64,000 bases of DNA from Gordonia alkaliphila (GTDB lineage Bacteria > Actinomycetota > Actinomycetes > Mycobacteriales > Mycobacteriaceae): NCBI RefSeq assembly GCF_023017165.1, contig NZ_JALKBW010000001.1, positions 992,001 to 1,056,000 on the forward strand, given 5' to 3'. The position numbers and the translations under genes were made by a program. The notes beneath the pieces were generated by a model. The model was not told the origin of the DNA. It worked only from the letters and a program-made list of their open reading frames with translations, and did not search any database. Each line of letters starts with the position of its first letter. Position 1 is the stretch's first letter. Positions 44,333-51,686 of the stretch are shown here, piece by piece.

Positions 44333-44899
44333 TTAGTTGGCGGTGATGACGCCGCAGGCGATCGGCTCGGTGGCGTCGCCCTGGAGCAGCACCATGGCCT
44401 TGCCGTCGAGCTCGCCGATGTTCACGTTCACGGTCTGGTTGGCCGAGCCCGCGCCGCGCTCGTTCACCGCGATACCGGGCAGCGAGCCGCCGGCCAGCGC
44501 GTTACCGGTGCCGGTGAACTTGTTGTCCTGGGTGTCGCAGTAGGTGCCGGTGCGGACCTCGACCTTGTACTGACCCTTCTCCAGGGTGCTCACGCGCAGG
44601 TTCACCTTGGTGCTGTTGCCGAGGGCCACGAAGCTCGCCGCACCCACGCTGTCGCCCTCGCCGCTCTGCAGCGTGACGGTGCCGATCGCCGAACCGGGCT
44701 CGGCCGGCACGTCGTCGGCGTTCACCAGCTCACCGGGGATCACCTGGTTGTCGGTGACGACGGGGGGCGTGGTGCCCTTCTCGCTGGTCGGGTACTGATC
44801 CGGGGTGCAGGCCGTCAGCGCCACGCCGGCCAGACCGGCGGCAGCGAGCGTGAGGACTCCACGCGTGATCTTGGCACCGGTGGTGAGGCTGGCGGTCAT
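44333..44899 (-). CDS. SodC-like lipoprotein without metal-binding histidines
   Basis: A 188-residue lipoprotein (lipobox LTAC, Cys31) in the exact position of mycobacterial sodC (Rv0432). The Cu/Zn-SOD fold is suggested by AGGSLPGIAVNERGAG (compare the usual AGDLPNL..G.G), the end IACGVI, and the two cysteines of the conserved disulfide (Cys121 and Cys182). The whole protein contains no histidine, so none of the Cu and Zn ligands of active SodC remains. It cannot be a classical superoxide dismutase; a structural or binding role is more likely. The ATG follows a GAAGGAG site. Confidence 0.8.
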   Translation of the reverse strand: MTASLTTGAKITRGVLTLAAAGLAGVALTACTPDQYPTSEKGTTPPVVTDNQVIPGELVNADDVPAEPGSAIGTVTLQSGEGDSVGAASFVALGNSTKVNLRVSTLEKGQYKVEVRTGTYCDTQDNKFTGTGNALAGGSLPGIAVNERGAGSANQTVNVNIGELDGKAMVLLQGDATEPIACGVITAN

Positions 44900-44983
44900 G
44901 TCGGCTCCTTCGGCGGGGTTCTACTGTGGCTGGTTGGCTGGTGACTGCGGTGACAGGCGACTGGGTTGATAGGCGACTGGGTG

Positions 44984-45502
44984 TTACGAGGTGACCACGA
45001 CGACGACGAGTTCACCTGCGCAGCGGGTGAACGTCGCCGGCCGTTCGGCCAGTGAGGCACCGCCGGGGACGGACTCGGCCACCTTCTTGGCAGCATCTTC
45101 TTCGCCCTCACCATAGAAGATGGTGTTCTCGGTGACGCTGCTGGTACTCAGATTGCCCGGCTCGGTGCCGATCGTGAAGCCTTCCGCCTGCAGTTGATCG
45201 GAGACCTGCTTGGCCAGGCCCTTGGTGGAGCCGGCGTTGAGGACGCACAGTTTCGGCACGTCGGCGGCGTCCGCGGGCGTCGAGGTCGGCGATCCGGCCG
45301 GCTCGGTGCCCGACGGCGCCGTGGACTCGGACGTCACGCTGGTGGTCTGGGCCGGGTTGTTGGCCAGCTTCTCCTGCGGCGTCTCGTCGTCGCTCTTGGC
45401 GGCGGAATTCCAGCCGAGGCCGATGAAGACCACGGCGACGGCGAGCAGCAGCATGGCCCCCGCGCGCAGCGGGAGACGATTGGGTTCGCGGTCAGCATTC
45501 AT
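44984..45502 (-). CDS. virR: VirR-like LytR_C domain membrane protein
   Basis: About 172 residues. A membrane helix (about 15-33, AGAMLLLAVAVVFIGLGW) is followed by a Ser/Thr/Pro-rich linker and a C-terminal LytR_C domain (about 85-172, VPKLCVLNAGSTKGLAKQVSD). Position between DUF3263 and sodC matches Rv0431, known as VirR, which in M. tuberculosis affects vesicle release and envelope integrity. A GTG one codon upstream could also serve as start. It acts outside the membrane, probably at the cell wall. Confidence 0.85.
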   Translation of the reverse strand: MNADREPNRLPLRAGAMLLLAVAVVFIGLGWNSAAKSDDETPQEKLANNPAQTTSVTSESTAPSGTEPAGSPTSTPADAADVPKLCVLNAGSTKGLAKQVSDQLQAEGFTIGTEPGNLSTSSVTENTIFYGEGEEDAAKKVAESVPGGASLAERPATFTRCAGELVVVVVTS

Positions 45503-45546
45503 CACGGCAACTCTAACTCACGCGACCGGCGTGGCCGCGCGAGACG

Positions 45547-45864
45547 TCAGGTGATCTCGAAACCGAGTCGTCGTGCGGCGCGCGCCTTCTGGCGCGATGC
45601 GCGCAGACGCCGCAGTCGCTTCACGAGCATGGGATCGGCGGCGAGCGCCTCGGGACGGTCCACCAGCGCGTTGAGCACCTGGTAGTAGCGCGTCGAGGAG
45701 AGCCCGAAGAGCTCCTTGATCGCATCTTCCTTGGACCCCGAGTACTTCCACCACTGCCGCTCGAAGCCGAGAATGTCGTGCTCGCGACGGGTGAGCCCGT
45801 CCGCGCCGACCTCATGCGGGTCAGGCTGGGCCGACTCCTGCTCTGCGGCTGCGCCGTTCGACAC
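45547..45864 (-). CDS. DUF3263 protein (Rv0430-like)
   Basis: A 105-residue basic protein with the DUF3263 pattern LTRREHDILGFERQWWKYSG, KEDAIKELFGLSSTRYYQVL and a Arg/Lys-rich C terminus. The middle looks like a sigma-region-4-type helix-turn-helix, so DNA binding is plausible. The start is a GTG. It is divergent from def and begins the virR-sodC-like-ybdK run, as in M. tuberculosis (Rv0430-Rv0433). Confidence 0.88.
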   Translation of the reverse strand: MSNGAAAEQESAQPDPHEVGADGLTRREHDILGFERQWWKYSGSKEDAIKELFGLSSTRYYQVLNALVDRPEALAADPMLVKRLRRLRASRQKARAARRLGFEIT

Positions 45865-45999
45865 CGGTGAGCTCCCCTTCTTCGTGCACGCCGTCTCACT
45901 GCCGAATGACAGCGTTGTTCTTTCGGTGAGTATCTAATCACGACTCGGGGGGACCCGGCGCGATGACTCACCGTAGTCGCGGACAGTAGAGTCCCTGGC

Positions 46000-46590
46000 A
46001 TGGCGATTCTCCCCATCTGCATCGTCGGCGAGCCCGTGCTCCATCAGCCGACGACCCCGGTCGACCTCGACGACACCGGCCGTCCCGCGCCCGAGATCGT
46101 CGAATTGCTCGACGACATGTACGAGACGATGGACGCCGCCAACGGCGTCGGGCTGGCCGCCAACCAGGTCGGCCGCGGGCTCCGCATGTTCGTCTACGAC
46201 TGCCCGGACGGCCCCGAACGCCGCCGCGGCGAGGTGATCAACCCGGTCCTGGAGACCTCGGAGCTCCCGGAGACCATGCCGGATCCGGACGACAACGACG
46301 AAGGCTGCCTGTCGGTGCCGGGCGAGGGCTTCCCCACCGGCCGCGCCGAGTGGGCCAAGGTCACCGGCACCGACCGCGACGGCAACCCCGTCGAGATCGA
46401 GGGCAACGGCTTCTTCGCGCGCATGCTGCAGCACGAGACCGGGCACCTGAACGGCTTCCTCTACGTCGACGTGCTGGTGGGCCGCAACGCCCGCGCCGCC
46501 AAGAAGGCGATCAAGCGCAACGGCTGGGGCGTCCCCGGCCTCACCTGGCTGCCCGGTTCGGACGTCGATCCCTTCGGGCACGACGACTAG
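46000..46590 (+). CDS. def: Peptide deformylase
   Basis: A 196-residue enzyme that removes the formyl group from nascent proteins. The three motifs are present: [18 protein letters not shown] (metal-binding Cys) and QHETGHLNG (HExxH, the other two metal ligands and catalytic Glu). In motif 3 the usual Asp before the last His is Gly, a change seen in some actinobacterial forms. Corresponds to Rv0429c. A C-terminal extension ends at DPFGHDD. Confidence 0.95.
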   Translation: MAILPICIVGEPVLHQPTTPVDLDDTGRPAPEIVELLDDMYETMDAANGVGLAANQVGRGLRMFVYDCPDGPERRRGEVINPVLETSELPETMPDPDDNDEGCLSVPGEGFPTGRAEWAKVTGTDRDGNPVEIEGNGFFARMLQHETGHLNGFLYVDVLVGRNARAAKKAIKRNGWGVPGLTWLPGSDVDPFGHDD

Positions 46591-46617
46591 CCGCGCCCGG
46601 ACTTCTCGACCGAACCG

Positions 46618-47265
46618 ATGGCGGATCCACTTGTCGGCGATCGCGTGGTGGTCCGGTACCGCCTGGGCGCCGGCGGCCCGGCGGACTGGCGCGCGACGCC
46701 CAATCCGGCGCCGACTCCGGCGCGCAGTCATGCGCCGACACTGTCCGACCTGACCGGTCTCCTCATCGACGCCTCCGCCGAGCGACTGATCCTCGAACGC
46801 GACGGCGTCGCCGAGACCGTGCCGACGGCCGCGATCGTGTCGATCCGGCAGTTGTCCACGCGCACCGTCCGCAACTCGGCGATCCGCACCGTCGAACGCA
46901 CCCTGACCGAGACGGTGCCGGCGGCCGCGCGCGTCGAGTTCGACGGCTGGCTGCTGTCGGCGGATCCGACGTCGGAGGCACTGCGGGCGAACGCCGCGGT
47001 GCCGGCCGGTTTCGGGGCGCACGCGGCCGCCGCGCCGCAGCTCCGGGCCTGGTACGCCGAGCGCGGCGCGCCCACCCGGATCGTGGTGCCCGACCGGCTG
47101 CTGCGCCTCGCCGACCTCACCGACCGCGCGGGCGACGAGTACGAGGTGCTGATCGACCCGACCGACGCGCCGGTGCAGGTGCCCGTCGCCGATCGCGCCG
47201 AACGGCTGCGGCTGCGCGCCGCAGGCCACTGGCTCCACCACACCTTCACGCTGATCGAACTGTGA
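46618..47265 (+). CDS. Rv0428c/Cg3035-like protein, apparently without a GNAT domain
   Basis: A 215-residue protein in the place of the acetyltransferase Rv0428c. Residues about 1-85 look like the SH3-like N-terminal domain of that family (GDRVVVRYRLGAGG, LTGLLIDASAERLILERDG, TVPTAAIVSIRQL). Residues 85-215 include WLLSADPTSEALRANAAVP and PQLRAWYAERGAP, which match the linker and start of the catalytic half, but no acetyl-CoA motif (R/QxxGxG/A) follows; instead it ends at WLHHTFTLIEL. It may be a shortened, non-catalytic form. Confidence 0.7.
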   Translation: MADPLVGDRVVVRYRLGAGGPADWRATPNPAPTPARSHAPTLSDLTGLLIDASAERLILERDGVAETVPTAAIVSIRQLSTRTVRNSAIRTVERTLTETVPAAARVEFDGWLLSADPTSEALRANAAVPAGFGAHAAAAPQLRAWYAERGAPTRIVVPDRLLRLADLTDRAGDEYEVLIDPTDAPVQVPVADRAERLRLRAAGHWLHHTFTLIEL

Positions 47266-47279
47266 GCTGAGACGAACCC

Positions 47280-47831
47280 ATGTCCCGCACCCCCGCCTCG
47301 GGCTCCCGCCGTCGCACCCTGCTGTCGGCGACCGGTGCCCTCATCGTGCTCGTCCTCGCCATCGTGTGGTGGGCGGTGGTCGAACCCCCGGCCGACGAGA
47401 CCCCGGCGGCGTCGACCTCCGTCGTGGCGACGCCCACCTGGTCGGTGACCGCGGACGCCCCGGCCACCACAGCGTCGCCCGGCACACCGTCGACCAGCAC
47501 CCCGCAGCGGACCACCCCGGCCACGAAGACCACGGCGCAGGCGCCCGCACGGGTGCTGCGCACGCTGGCGTTGATCGACGCGGGCGACTGGCCGGACGCG
47601 GCGAACGCGCCCGGCACCCAGGGCGGCCGAACCTTCCGCAACAACGAGCGCCGACTGCCCGCCACCGGCGCCGACGGCCGTCGGCTCACCTTCCAGGAAT
47701 GGGACGTGAACCCGAAGGAACGCGGCCGCGGACGGGATGCGGAGCGCATCATCACCGCGAACGACGGCTCGGCCTGGTACACGTTGGACCACTACCGCAC
47801 GTTCGTTCTGATCCGGGGGCCCGCACGTTGA
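47280..47831 (+). CDS. Membrane-anchored or secreted N1/T1/barnase-type ribonuclease
   Basis: A 183-residue protein. One membrane helix or signal segment spans residues about 14-33, followed by a 55-residue Thr/Pro/Ala linker, then the ribonuclease domain (about 92-180). The catalytic triad of the microbial RNase family is in place: Glu140 in TFQEWDV, Arg156 in RDAERII and His171 in TLDHYRTF. It cleaves RNA 3' of guanine and acts outside the cytoplasm. It is followed immediately by a barstar-like gene, its probable inhibitor. This gene is absent from the same locus in M. tuberculosis. Confidence 0.86.
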   Translation: MSRTPASGSRRRTLLSATGALIVLVLAIVWWAVVEPPADETPAASTSVVATPTWSVTADAPATTASPGTPSTSTPQRTTPATKTTAQAPARVLRTLALIDAGDWPDAANAPGTQGGRTFRNNERRLPATGADGRRLTFQEWDVNPKERGRGRDAERIITANDGSAWYTLDHYRTFVLIRGPAR

Positions 47832-47836
47832 TCACC

Positions 47837-48340
47837 ATGACCACCGCCGCCTTCCTGCGCCATGCCGGCCGGTCCGGCGCACCGGTCGCCGTGGCCCCGG
47901 CACCGCTGTCACTGTTTCCCGCCGAGCTGGCCGTCCGCCGCGTGGACGCCGCCGACACCGCGACGCTCGACGACCTGTTCCGCACCGTCGCCGCGGCCTG
48001 GGACTTCCCCGAGTACTTCGGCGCCGGCAAGGACGCCTTCGACGACTGCATGCGCGACCTGCCCCCGCGCCTGCGCACGGCCACCGGCGCACCGGCCCGC
48101 GGGTACGTGACGGTGATCGAGCGCGCCGTCGAACTGCTGTCGAGCGCGTCCGACGAGGACCTCGCGTGGCTGGCGACGTCGCTCGTCTTCTACCGGGACC
48201 ACTATCGCGACGAGGTGCAGCCGCCGCGCGGCTTCGCCGTGGTGCTCCGCTGCACGGAGGCCGAGGTGGAGGAGCTGCGCGACCGGTGGGCCGTGGCCGG
48301 CGTGACACCCGTCGTGGTGCGCGATCGGACGGGAGCCTGA
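47837..48340 (+). CDS. Barstar-family ribonuclease inhibitor
   Basis: A 167-residue cytoplasmic protein with the barstar core at residues 42-76: TLDDLFRTVAAAWDFPEYFG followed by AGKDAFDDCMRDL, matching the barstar pattern FPxYYGxNxDALxDxL. Barstar blocks barnase by covering its active site. It begins six bases after the RNase stop; a TTG at 47828 overlapping that stop is an alternative start. The N-terminal 40 residues and a C-terminal extension are additional to classical 90-residue barstar. Probable immunity partner of the preceding RNase. Confidence 0.87.
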   Translation: MTTAAFLRHAGRSGAPVAVAPAPLSLFPAELAVRRVDAADTATLDDLFRTVAAAWDFPEYFGAGKDAFDDCMRDLPPRLRTATGAPARGYVTVIERAVELLSSASDEDLAWLATSLVFYRDHYRDEVQPPRGFAVVLRCTEAEVEELRDRWAVAGVTPVVVRDRTGA

Positions 48341-48342
48341 CC

Positions 48343-49146
48343 ATGCGCCTGGCCACCTGGAACGTGAACTCCATCCGCGCCCGCTCCGAGCAGGTCGTGT
48401 CGTGGATGACCCGGCACGCCATCGACGTGCTGGCCATGCAGGAGACCAAATGTCGGGACGATCAGTTCCCGGTGATGAGCTTCCTGGCCGAGGGCTACGA
48501 CGTCGCCATGTACGGCGACGGCGGCTACAACGGCGTCGCGATCGCCTCGCGCGTCGGGCTCGACGACGTGCACCGCGGGTTCGATGGCCAGCCGTCGCGC
48601 GCACCGGGCGAGGAACCGGAAGCGCGCGCCATCTCGGCGACCTGCGCCGGGGTGCGGGTGTGGAGCCTGTACGTGCCGAACGGCCGGGCCGTCGACGATC
48701 CGCACTACCGCTACAAGCTGGAGTGGCTGTCGGCGCTGGCCGGGGTCACGAAGCTGGAACTGGGCCACGACCCGGCGGCGCAGATCGCGCTGGCCGGGGA
48801 CTGGAACGTCGCCCCCACCGACCGGGACGTCTGGGACCGCGCCTTCTTCGAGGGCCGCACGCACGTCACCGAACCCGAACGCGCCGCCTTCAACGAGTTC
48901 CTGCGCGGCGGCTACCTGGACAGCGCCGCGGGCTTCACTCCCGCGGAGGACGAGTACACGTTCTGGGATTACACCGCGGGACGGTTCGCCAAGAACGAGG
49001 GCATGCGGATCGACTACGCGCTCTGCTCACCGGCCCTGGACGACCGGGTCTTCGACGCCTTCATCGACCGGGACGCCCGCGCCGCCGCCGGGGCCAGCGA
49101 TCACGCGCCCCTGGTCCTCGACCTCTCCACCGGCTTCGACAGCTGA
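48343..49146 (+). CDS. xthA: Exodeoxyribonuclease III
   Basis: A 267-residue enzyme of the exonuclease-endonuclease-phosphatase family that cuts at abasic sites in base-excision repair. Motifs: TWNVNSIRAR, LAMQETKCRD (metal Glu), GYNGVAIASR, LAGDWNVAPTDRDVWD, RIDYALCS and the catalytic GASDHAPLVLDL. It corresponds to Rv0427c. The ATG lies two bases after the barstar stop, so all genes from def onward may be one transcript. Confidence 0.95.
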   Translation: MRLATWNVNSIRARSEQVVSWMTRHAIDVLAMQETKCRDDQFPVMSFLAEGYDVAMYGDGGYNGVAIASRVGLDDVHRGFDGQPSRAPGEEPEARAISATCAGVRVWSLYVPNGRAVDDPHYRYKLEWLSALAGVTKLELGHDPAAQIALAGDWNVAPTDRDVWDRAFFEGRTHVTEPERAAFNEFLRGGYLDSAAGFTPAEDEYTFWDYTAGRFAKNEGMRIDYALCSPALDDRVFDAFIDRDARAAAGASDHAPLVLDLSTGFDS

Positions 49147-49176
49147 TCGGGCTCGACGCCCACCCCCTCGTCGCCC

Positions 49177-49300
49177 GTGTCGCGACCCGTTCGCCGCCTC
49201 GCGCGCCGGGCTCCACCCCCCATCGTTGCGCGTGTCGCGATCCCTTCCCCGCCTCGCGCGCCGGGCTCCGGGATCGACCCGGCAGCAGCGTCGCGACTCG
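49177..49300. repeat. GTCGCGAC-type intergenic repeat, compound copy
   Basis: Two tandem left halves (GTGTCGCGACCCGTTC at 49177 and GTGTCGCGATCCCTTC about 58 bases later, each followed by CGCCTCGCGCGCCGGGCTCC) and one right half (GACCCGGCAGCAG then GTCGCGACTCG). It fills the gap between xthA and the iron transporter gene. It is related to the copies at 18703 and 25786. Confidence 0.7.
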
Positions 49301-49307
49301 CAACTAC

Positions 49308-49326
49308 TTAGGTTCGGCTACCCTTA
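49308..49326 (+). promoter_or_regulatory. IdeR/DmdR iron box upstream of the siderophore-binding lipoprotein
   Basis: TTAGGTTCGGCTACCCTTA agrees with the IdeR consensus TTAGGTTAGGCTAACCTAA at 16 of 19 positions. It ends four bases before the ATG, so Fe-IdeR would block transcription and initiation when iron is plentiful. Confidence 0.85.
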
Positions 49327-49330
49327 CCGA

Positions 49331-50314
49331 ATGACCCTCAGAATGCGCCCTCGTTTCGCCGCCGCCCTCGTCCTTGCGCTCGCCGGAATGCTGGCGATCG
49401 CCGGGTGCAGCCCGCCCGCCGAAGAAGGCGGCTCCGGCGGGACCGTGCAGGTGAACACCCCGCAGGGCCCGGTGACCATCACCGGCACCCCGACCCGCAT
49501 CGTCACGCTCGGCAGCCAGTGGATCGACACCGCCCTGGCCTTCGGCGTGACCCCGGTGGCCTACCTGGACCAGAACGAGATCCTCACCAAGAAGACCGCC
49601 CCGTGGGTGGGCGACAAACTCGCCGGCGCCACCGCGCTGAGCACCGAGAACCTGGTCGCCGAGATCGCGAAGGCCAGGCCCGACGTGATCCTGGCCGAGG
49701 GCTTCATGGCCACCGCCCAGCCGGAGACGTTCGCGAAGATCCGGGAGATCGCCCCGACCATCCCCGGCGTCACCGGCAAGCAGGTGGACCCGTGGGCCGA
49801 CCTGGTCACACTCTTCGGCACCATCACCGGCCGCAGCGACGAAGCCGCGAAGATCATCGACTCGGTCAACGGCACCATCGACCAGGTCACCAAGGATCTT
49901 CCCGGCCTGGCCGGCAAGACCTACGCGCTGGCGTACATGTACTCCAGCGATCAGATCCAGGTGATGGCCGATCCGACCGACGGCGCCGGCGCGCTCTTCG
50001 GGCAGCTCGGCATGAAGGTGGCCCCCAAGCTCGCCGCCGAGTTCGCGAAGACCGGGCAGCCGCGCTTCCCGATCTCCACCGAGAACGTGCCCATGCTCGA
50101 CGCCGACTACCTGGTGGTGACCACCGGCAACGCGACGATGGCCGAGCAACTGCGCAAGCTGCCCGGCTACGCCGCGCTGACCGCGGTGCGCGACGGCGGT
50201 GTCAGCGACCTGACCGTCACCGAGATCGGCGGCCTCAATCAGCCCACCCCGCTGTCCATCCCCTACCTGCTCGAGCAGATCCGGCCGCAGCTGAACCGCG
50301 TCGCTGCGGCCTGA
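49331..50314 (+). CDS. Iron-siderophore ABC transporter substrate-binding lipoprotein
   Basis: A 327-residue protein with a signal peptide and the lipobox LAIAGC (Cys26), then a periplasmic-binding-protein type III domain (FecB/FepB-like): RIVTLGSQWIDTALAFGVTP, ARPDVILAEGFM and a long central helix around FGTITGRSDEAAKIID. It should capture a ferric siderophore and hand it to a membrane permease encoded elsewhere. The IdeR box directly upstream supports iron control. No permease or ATPase gene is adjacent. Confidence 0.92.
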   Translation: MTLRMRPRFAAALVLALAGMLAIAGCSPPAEEGGSGGTVQVNTPQGPVTITGTPTRIVTLGSQWIDTALAFGVTPVAYLDQNEILTKKTAPWVGDKLAGATALSTENLVAEIAKARPDVILAEGFMATAQPETFAKIREIAPTIPGVTGKQVDPWADLVTLFGTITGRSDEAAKIIDSVNGTIDQVTKDLPGLAGKTYALAYMYSSDQIQVMADPTDGAGALFGQLGMKVAPKLAAEFAKTGQPRFPISTENVPMLDADYLVVTTGNATMAEQLRKLPGYAALTAVRDGGVSDLTVTEIGGLNQPTPLSIPYLLEQIRPQLNRVAAA

Positions 50315-50325
50315 GGCCACCGGGC

Positions 50326-51126
50326 TCAACGCAGGTTGCAGGGAATCTGGGCGTAGGCGGCCAGCTCGCAGACCGACTTGTTGGTCAGCTTCCACCGGCC
50401 GTCCTGCCACACCCAGCGCAGCGTGGAGTAGGTCGGCGCGTAGCCGGGCGAGGTCAGCTTGAACTGCGCGGTGGCGGTCTCGCCGCTCTGCTTCACGGGC
50501 CCCATCAGCGAGTATCGGAGGCCCGTGGCGCGGAACTGCTCGGCCAGCCGGAACAGGCTCTCGATCGGCGTCACGGCCGCGGTGCCGCCCTCGAGTCGCT
50601 TAGCCTTCTCCGCCCTCGAGGCGCCGCTGCTCAGCACCGCCAGGTCCGACTGGAACCCGCCGAGCGTCGGCGCGGTCGGACCGGCGGCCGGCTGGGCGGT
50701 CGCCGGGGTGGGCGCAGCCGGGACCTGCGCGTCCGGCGCCGGGGTGTCTGGATTCGGGGCGGCGGGCGCGTCACCCTCGGCGGCGGGCGCCTCGGACTCC
50801 GCGCCGGTCGGGGCGGCAGCGGCCGGCGGCGCGGCCGCCACGGGTGCGGTGGCCGCCCCGAGGTTGACCACCGTCGGTGGCGTAGCGGCGACCTCGGTGC
50901 GGGCGCCGACATCACTGAGCAGCAGCCCGACCAGACCGATGGTCAGCACGAGCACCGAGATGATCGCCGACACGCCGCCGGCCGCCAGCACCGTCGGCCA
51001 ATCGACACCGCGGCCGCGCCGCTCCGGCGCCCCGCCGGCCTCGTCACCGCCGGCTCCGCCGCCACCGACCTCGTCACCCGCGTACGCGTCGTCCCCGTAC
51101 TCGCCGTACCGATCCTCGGTCTCCAT
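50326..51126 (-). CDS. Mtb12-like membrane protein
   Basis: About 266 residues. An acidic, Gly-rich cytoplasmic N terminus is followed by one membrane helix (about 45-70), an Ala/Pro-rich linker and a C-terminal domain (about 155-266) resembling the low-molecular-weight antigen Mtb12 family: SRAEKAKRLEGG, GETATAQFKLTSPG and WQDGRWKLTNKSVCEL. The last 20 residues contain two cysteines that may form a disulfide. The ATG at 51126 was preferred because GGGAG sits at a good distance; a GTG at 51141 is in frame. An iron box in its promoter suggests iron control. Confidence 0.78.
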   Translation of the reverse strand: METEDRYGEYGDDAYAGDEVGGGGAGGDEAGGAPERRGRGVDWPTVLAAGGVSAIISVLVLTIGLVGLLLSDVGARTEVAATPPTVVNLGAATAPVAAAPPAAAAPTGAESEAPAAEGDAPAAPNPDTPAPDAQVPAAPTPATAQPAAGPTAPTLGGFQSDLAVLSSGASRAEKAKRLEGGTAAVTPIESLFRLAEQFRATGLRYSLMGPVKQSGETATAQFKLTSPGYAPTYSTLRWVWQDGRWKLTNKSVCELAAYAQIPCNLR

Positions 51127-51174
51127 ACCGTTCTCCCGCACTCTCCGACTGTCCGACGCCCACCCGGGCGCAAG

Positions 51175-51193
51175 TTAGGTGAGTCTAACCTCA
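51175..51193. promoter_or_regulatory. IdeR-type iron box in the divergent promoter
   Basis: TTAGGTGAGTCTAACCTCA matches the IdeR consensus at 16 of 19 positions. It overlaps a second palindrome, AGGTGAG-N6-CTCACCT (51178-51197). It lies between the Mtb12-like gene (minus) and the GNAT gene (plus). Confidence 0.78.
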
Positions 51194-51263
51194 CCTATTC
51201 CGACTCGTGACTCAGTTGTGACGGGAGTTACTTGAGATGCCTGCAGTGGCGGGCTATACCTGA

Positions 51264-51279
51264 TGTGAGAGATATCACA
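51264..51279 (+). promoter_or_regulatory. Crp/GlxR-type site overlapping the GNAT ribosome-binding site
   Basis: TGTGAGAGATATCACA is a perfect match to the Crp-family consensus TGTGA-N6-TCACA. It ends ten bases before the ATG at 51290 and abuts the AGGAGGA ribosome site, a position that suggests repression by a cAMP-Crp/GlxR-like protein. Confidence 0.75.
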
Positions 51280-51289
51280 GGAGGAAGTC

Positions 51290-51634
51290 ATGCACCTGAG
51301 GCATCGCCGCGTCAAGCCGCCGCAATCGGCGCGCGCCATCTTGCAGCAGATCTCCGAGGTGGTACACAACCCGATCCGGGACCGATTCGAGCTCTGGGTA
51401 GCCGGCGACCTGGTCGGCGTCCTGAGCTACGCGGTCGACGACGAAACCGCCCCACCCACCGCCACCATCCTGCACACGGTGCTCTACGACGAGTACAGCG
51501 GACACGGCCTGGCGACCCGACTGACCGACGAGGCCATGGCGTTCATGCGCACGAACGGCCTGCGCGTGCGACCGATCTGCAGCTTCACCCGCCACTACCT
51601 CCACTCCCACCCCGCCGCCGCGGCGGTCGCGTAG
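51290..51634 (+). CDS. Small GNAT-family N-acetyltransferase (NATD1/YjdJ-like)
   Basis: A 114-residue protein of the short GNAT type: FELWVAGDLVGVLSYAVDD, then TVLYDEYSGHGLATRLTDEA, where the acetyl-CoA-binding loop reads YSGHGLATRL, and a final RPICSFTRHYLHSHP segment typical of NATD1-like proteins. The substrate is unknown. Excellent AGGAGGA ribosome site. It sits between two iron boxes and just before the siderophore-interacting protein gene, with its own Crp-type site. Confidence 0.88.
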   Translation: MHLRHRRVKPPQSARAILQQISEVVHNPIRDRFELWVAGDLVGVLSYAVDDETAPPTATILHTVLYDEYSGHGLATRLTDEAMAFMRTNGLRVRPICSFTRHYLHSHPAAAAVA

Positions 51635-51643
51635 CCCCGCCAC

Positions 51644-51662
51644 TTAGCTTAGGCTTACCTCG
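51644..51662 (+). promoter_or_regulatory. IdeR-type iron box before the siderophore-interacting protein gene
   Basis: TTAGCTTAGGCTTACCTCG matches the IdeR consensus at 15 of 19 positions, 24 bp before the ATG at 51687. Confidence 0.75.
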
Positions 51663-51686
51663 TTGATTCGACGAGGGAGTGCATAC

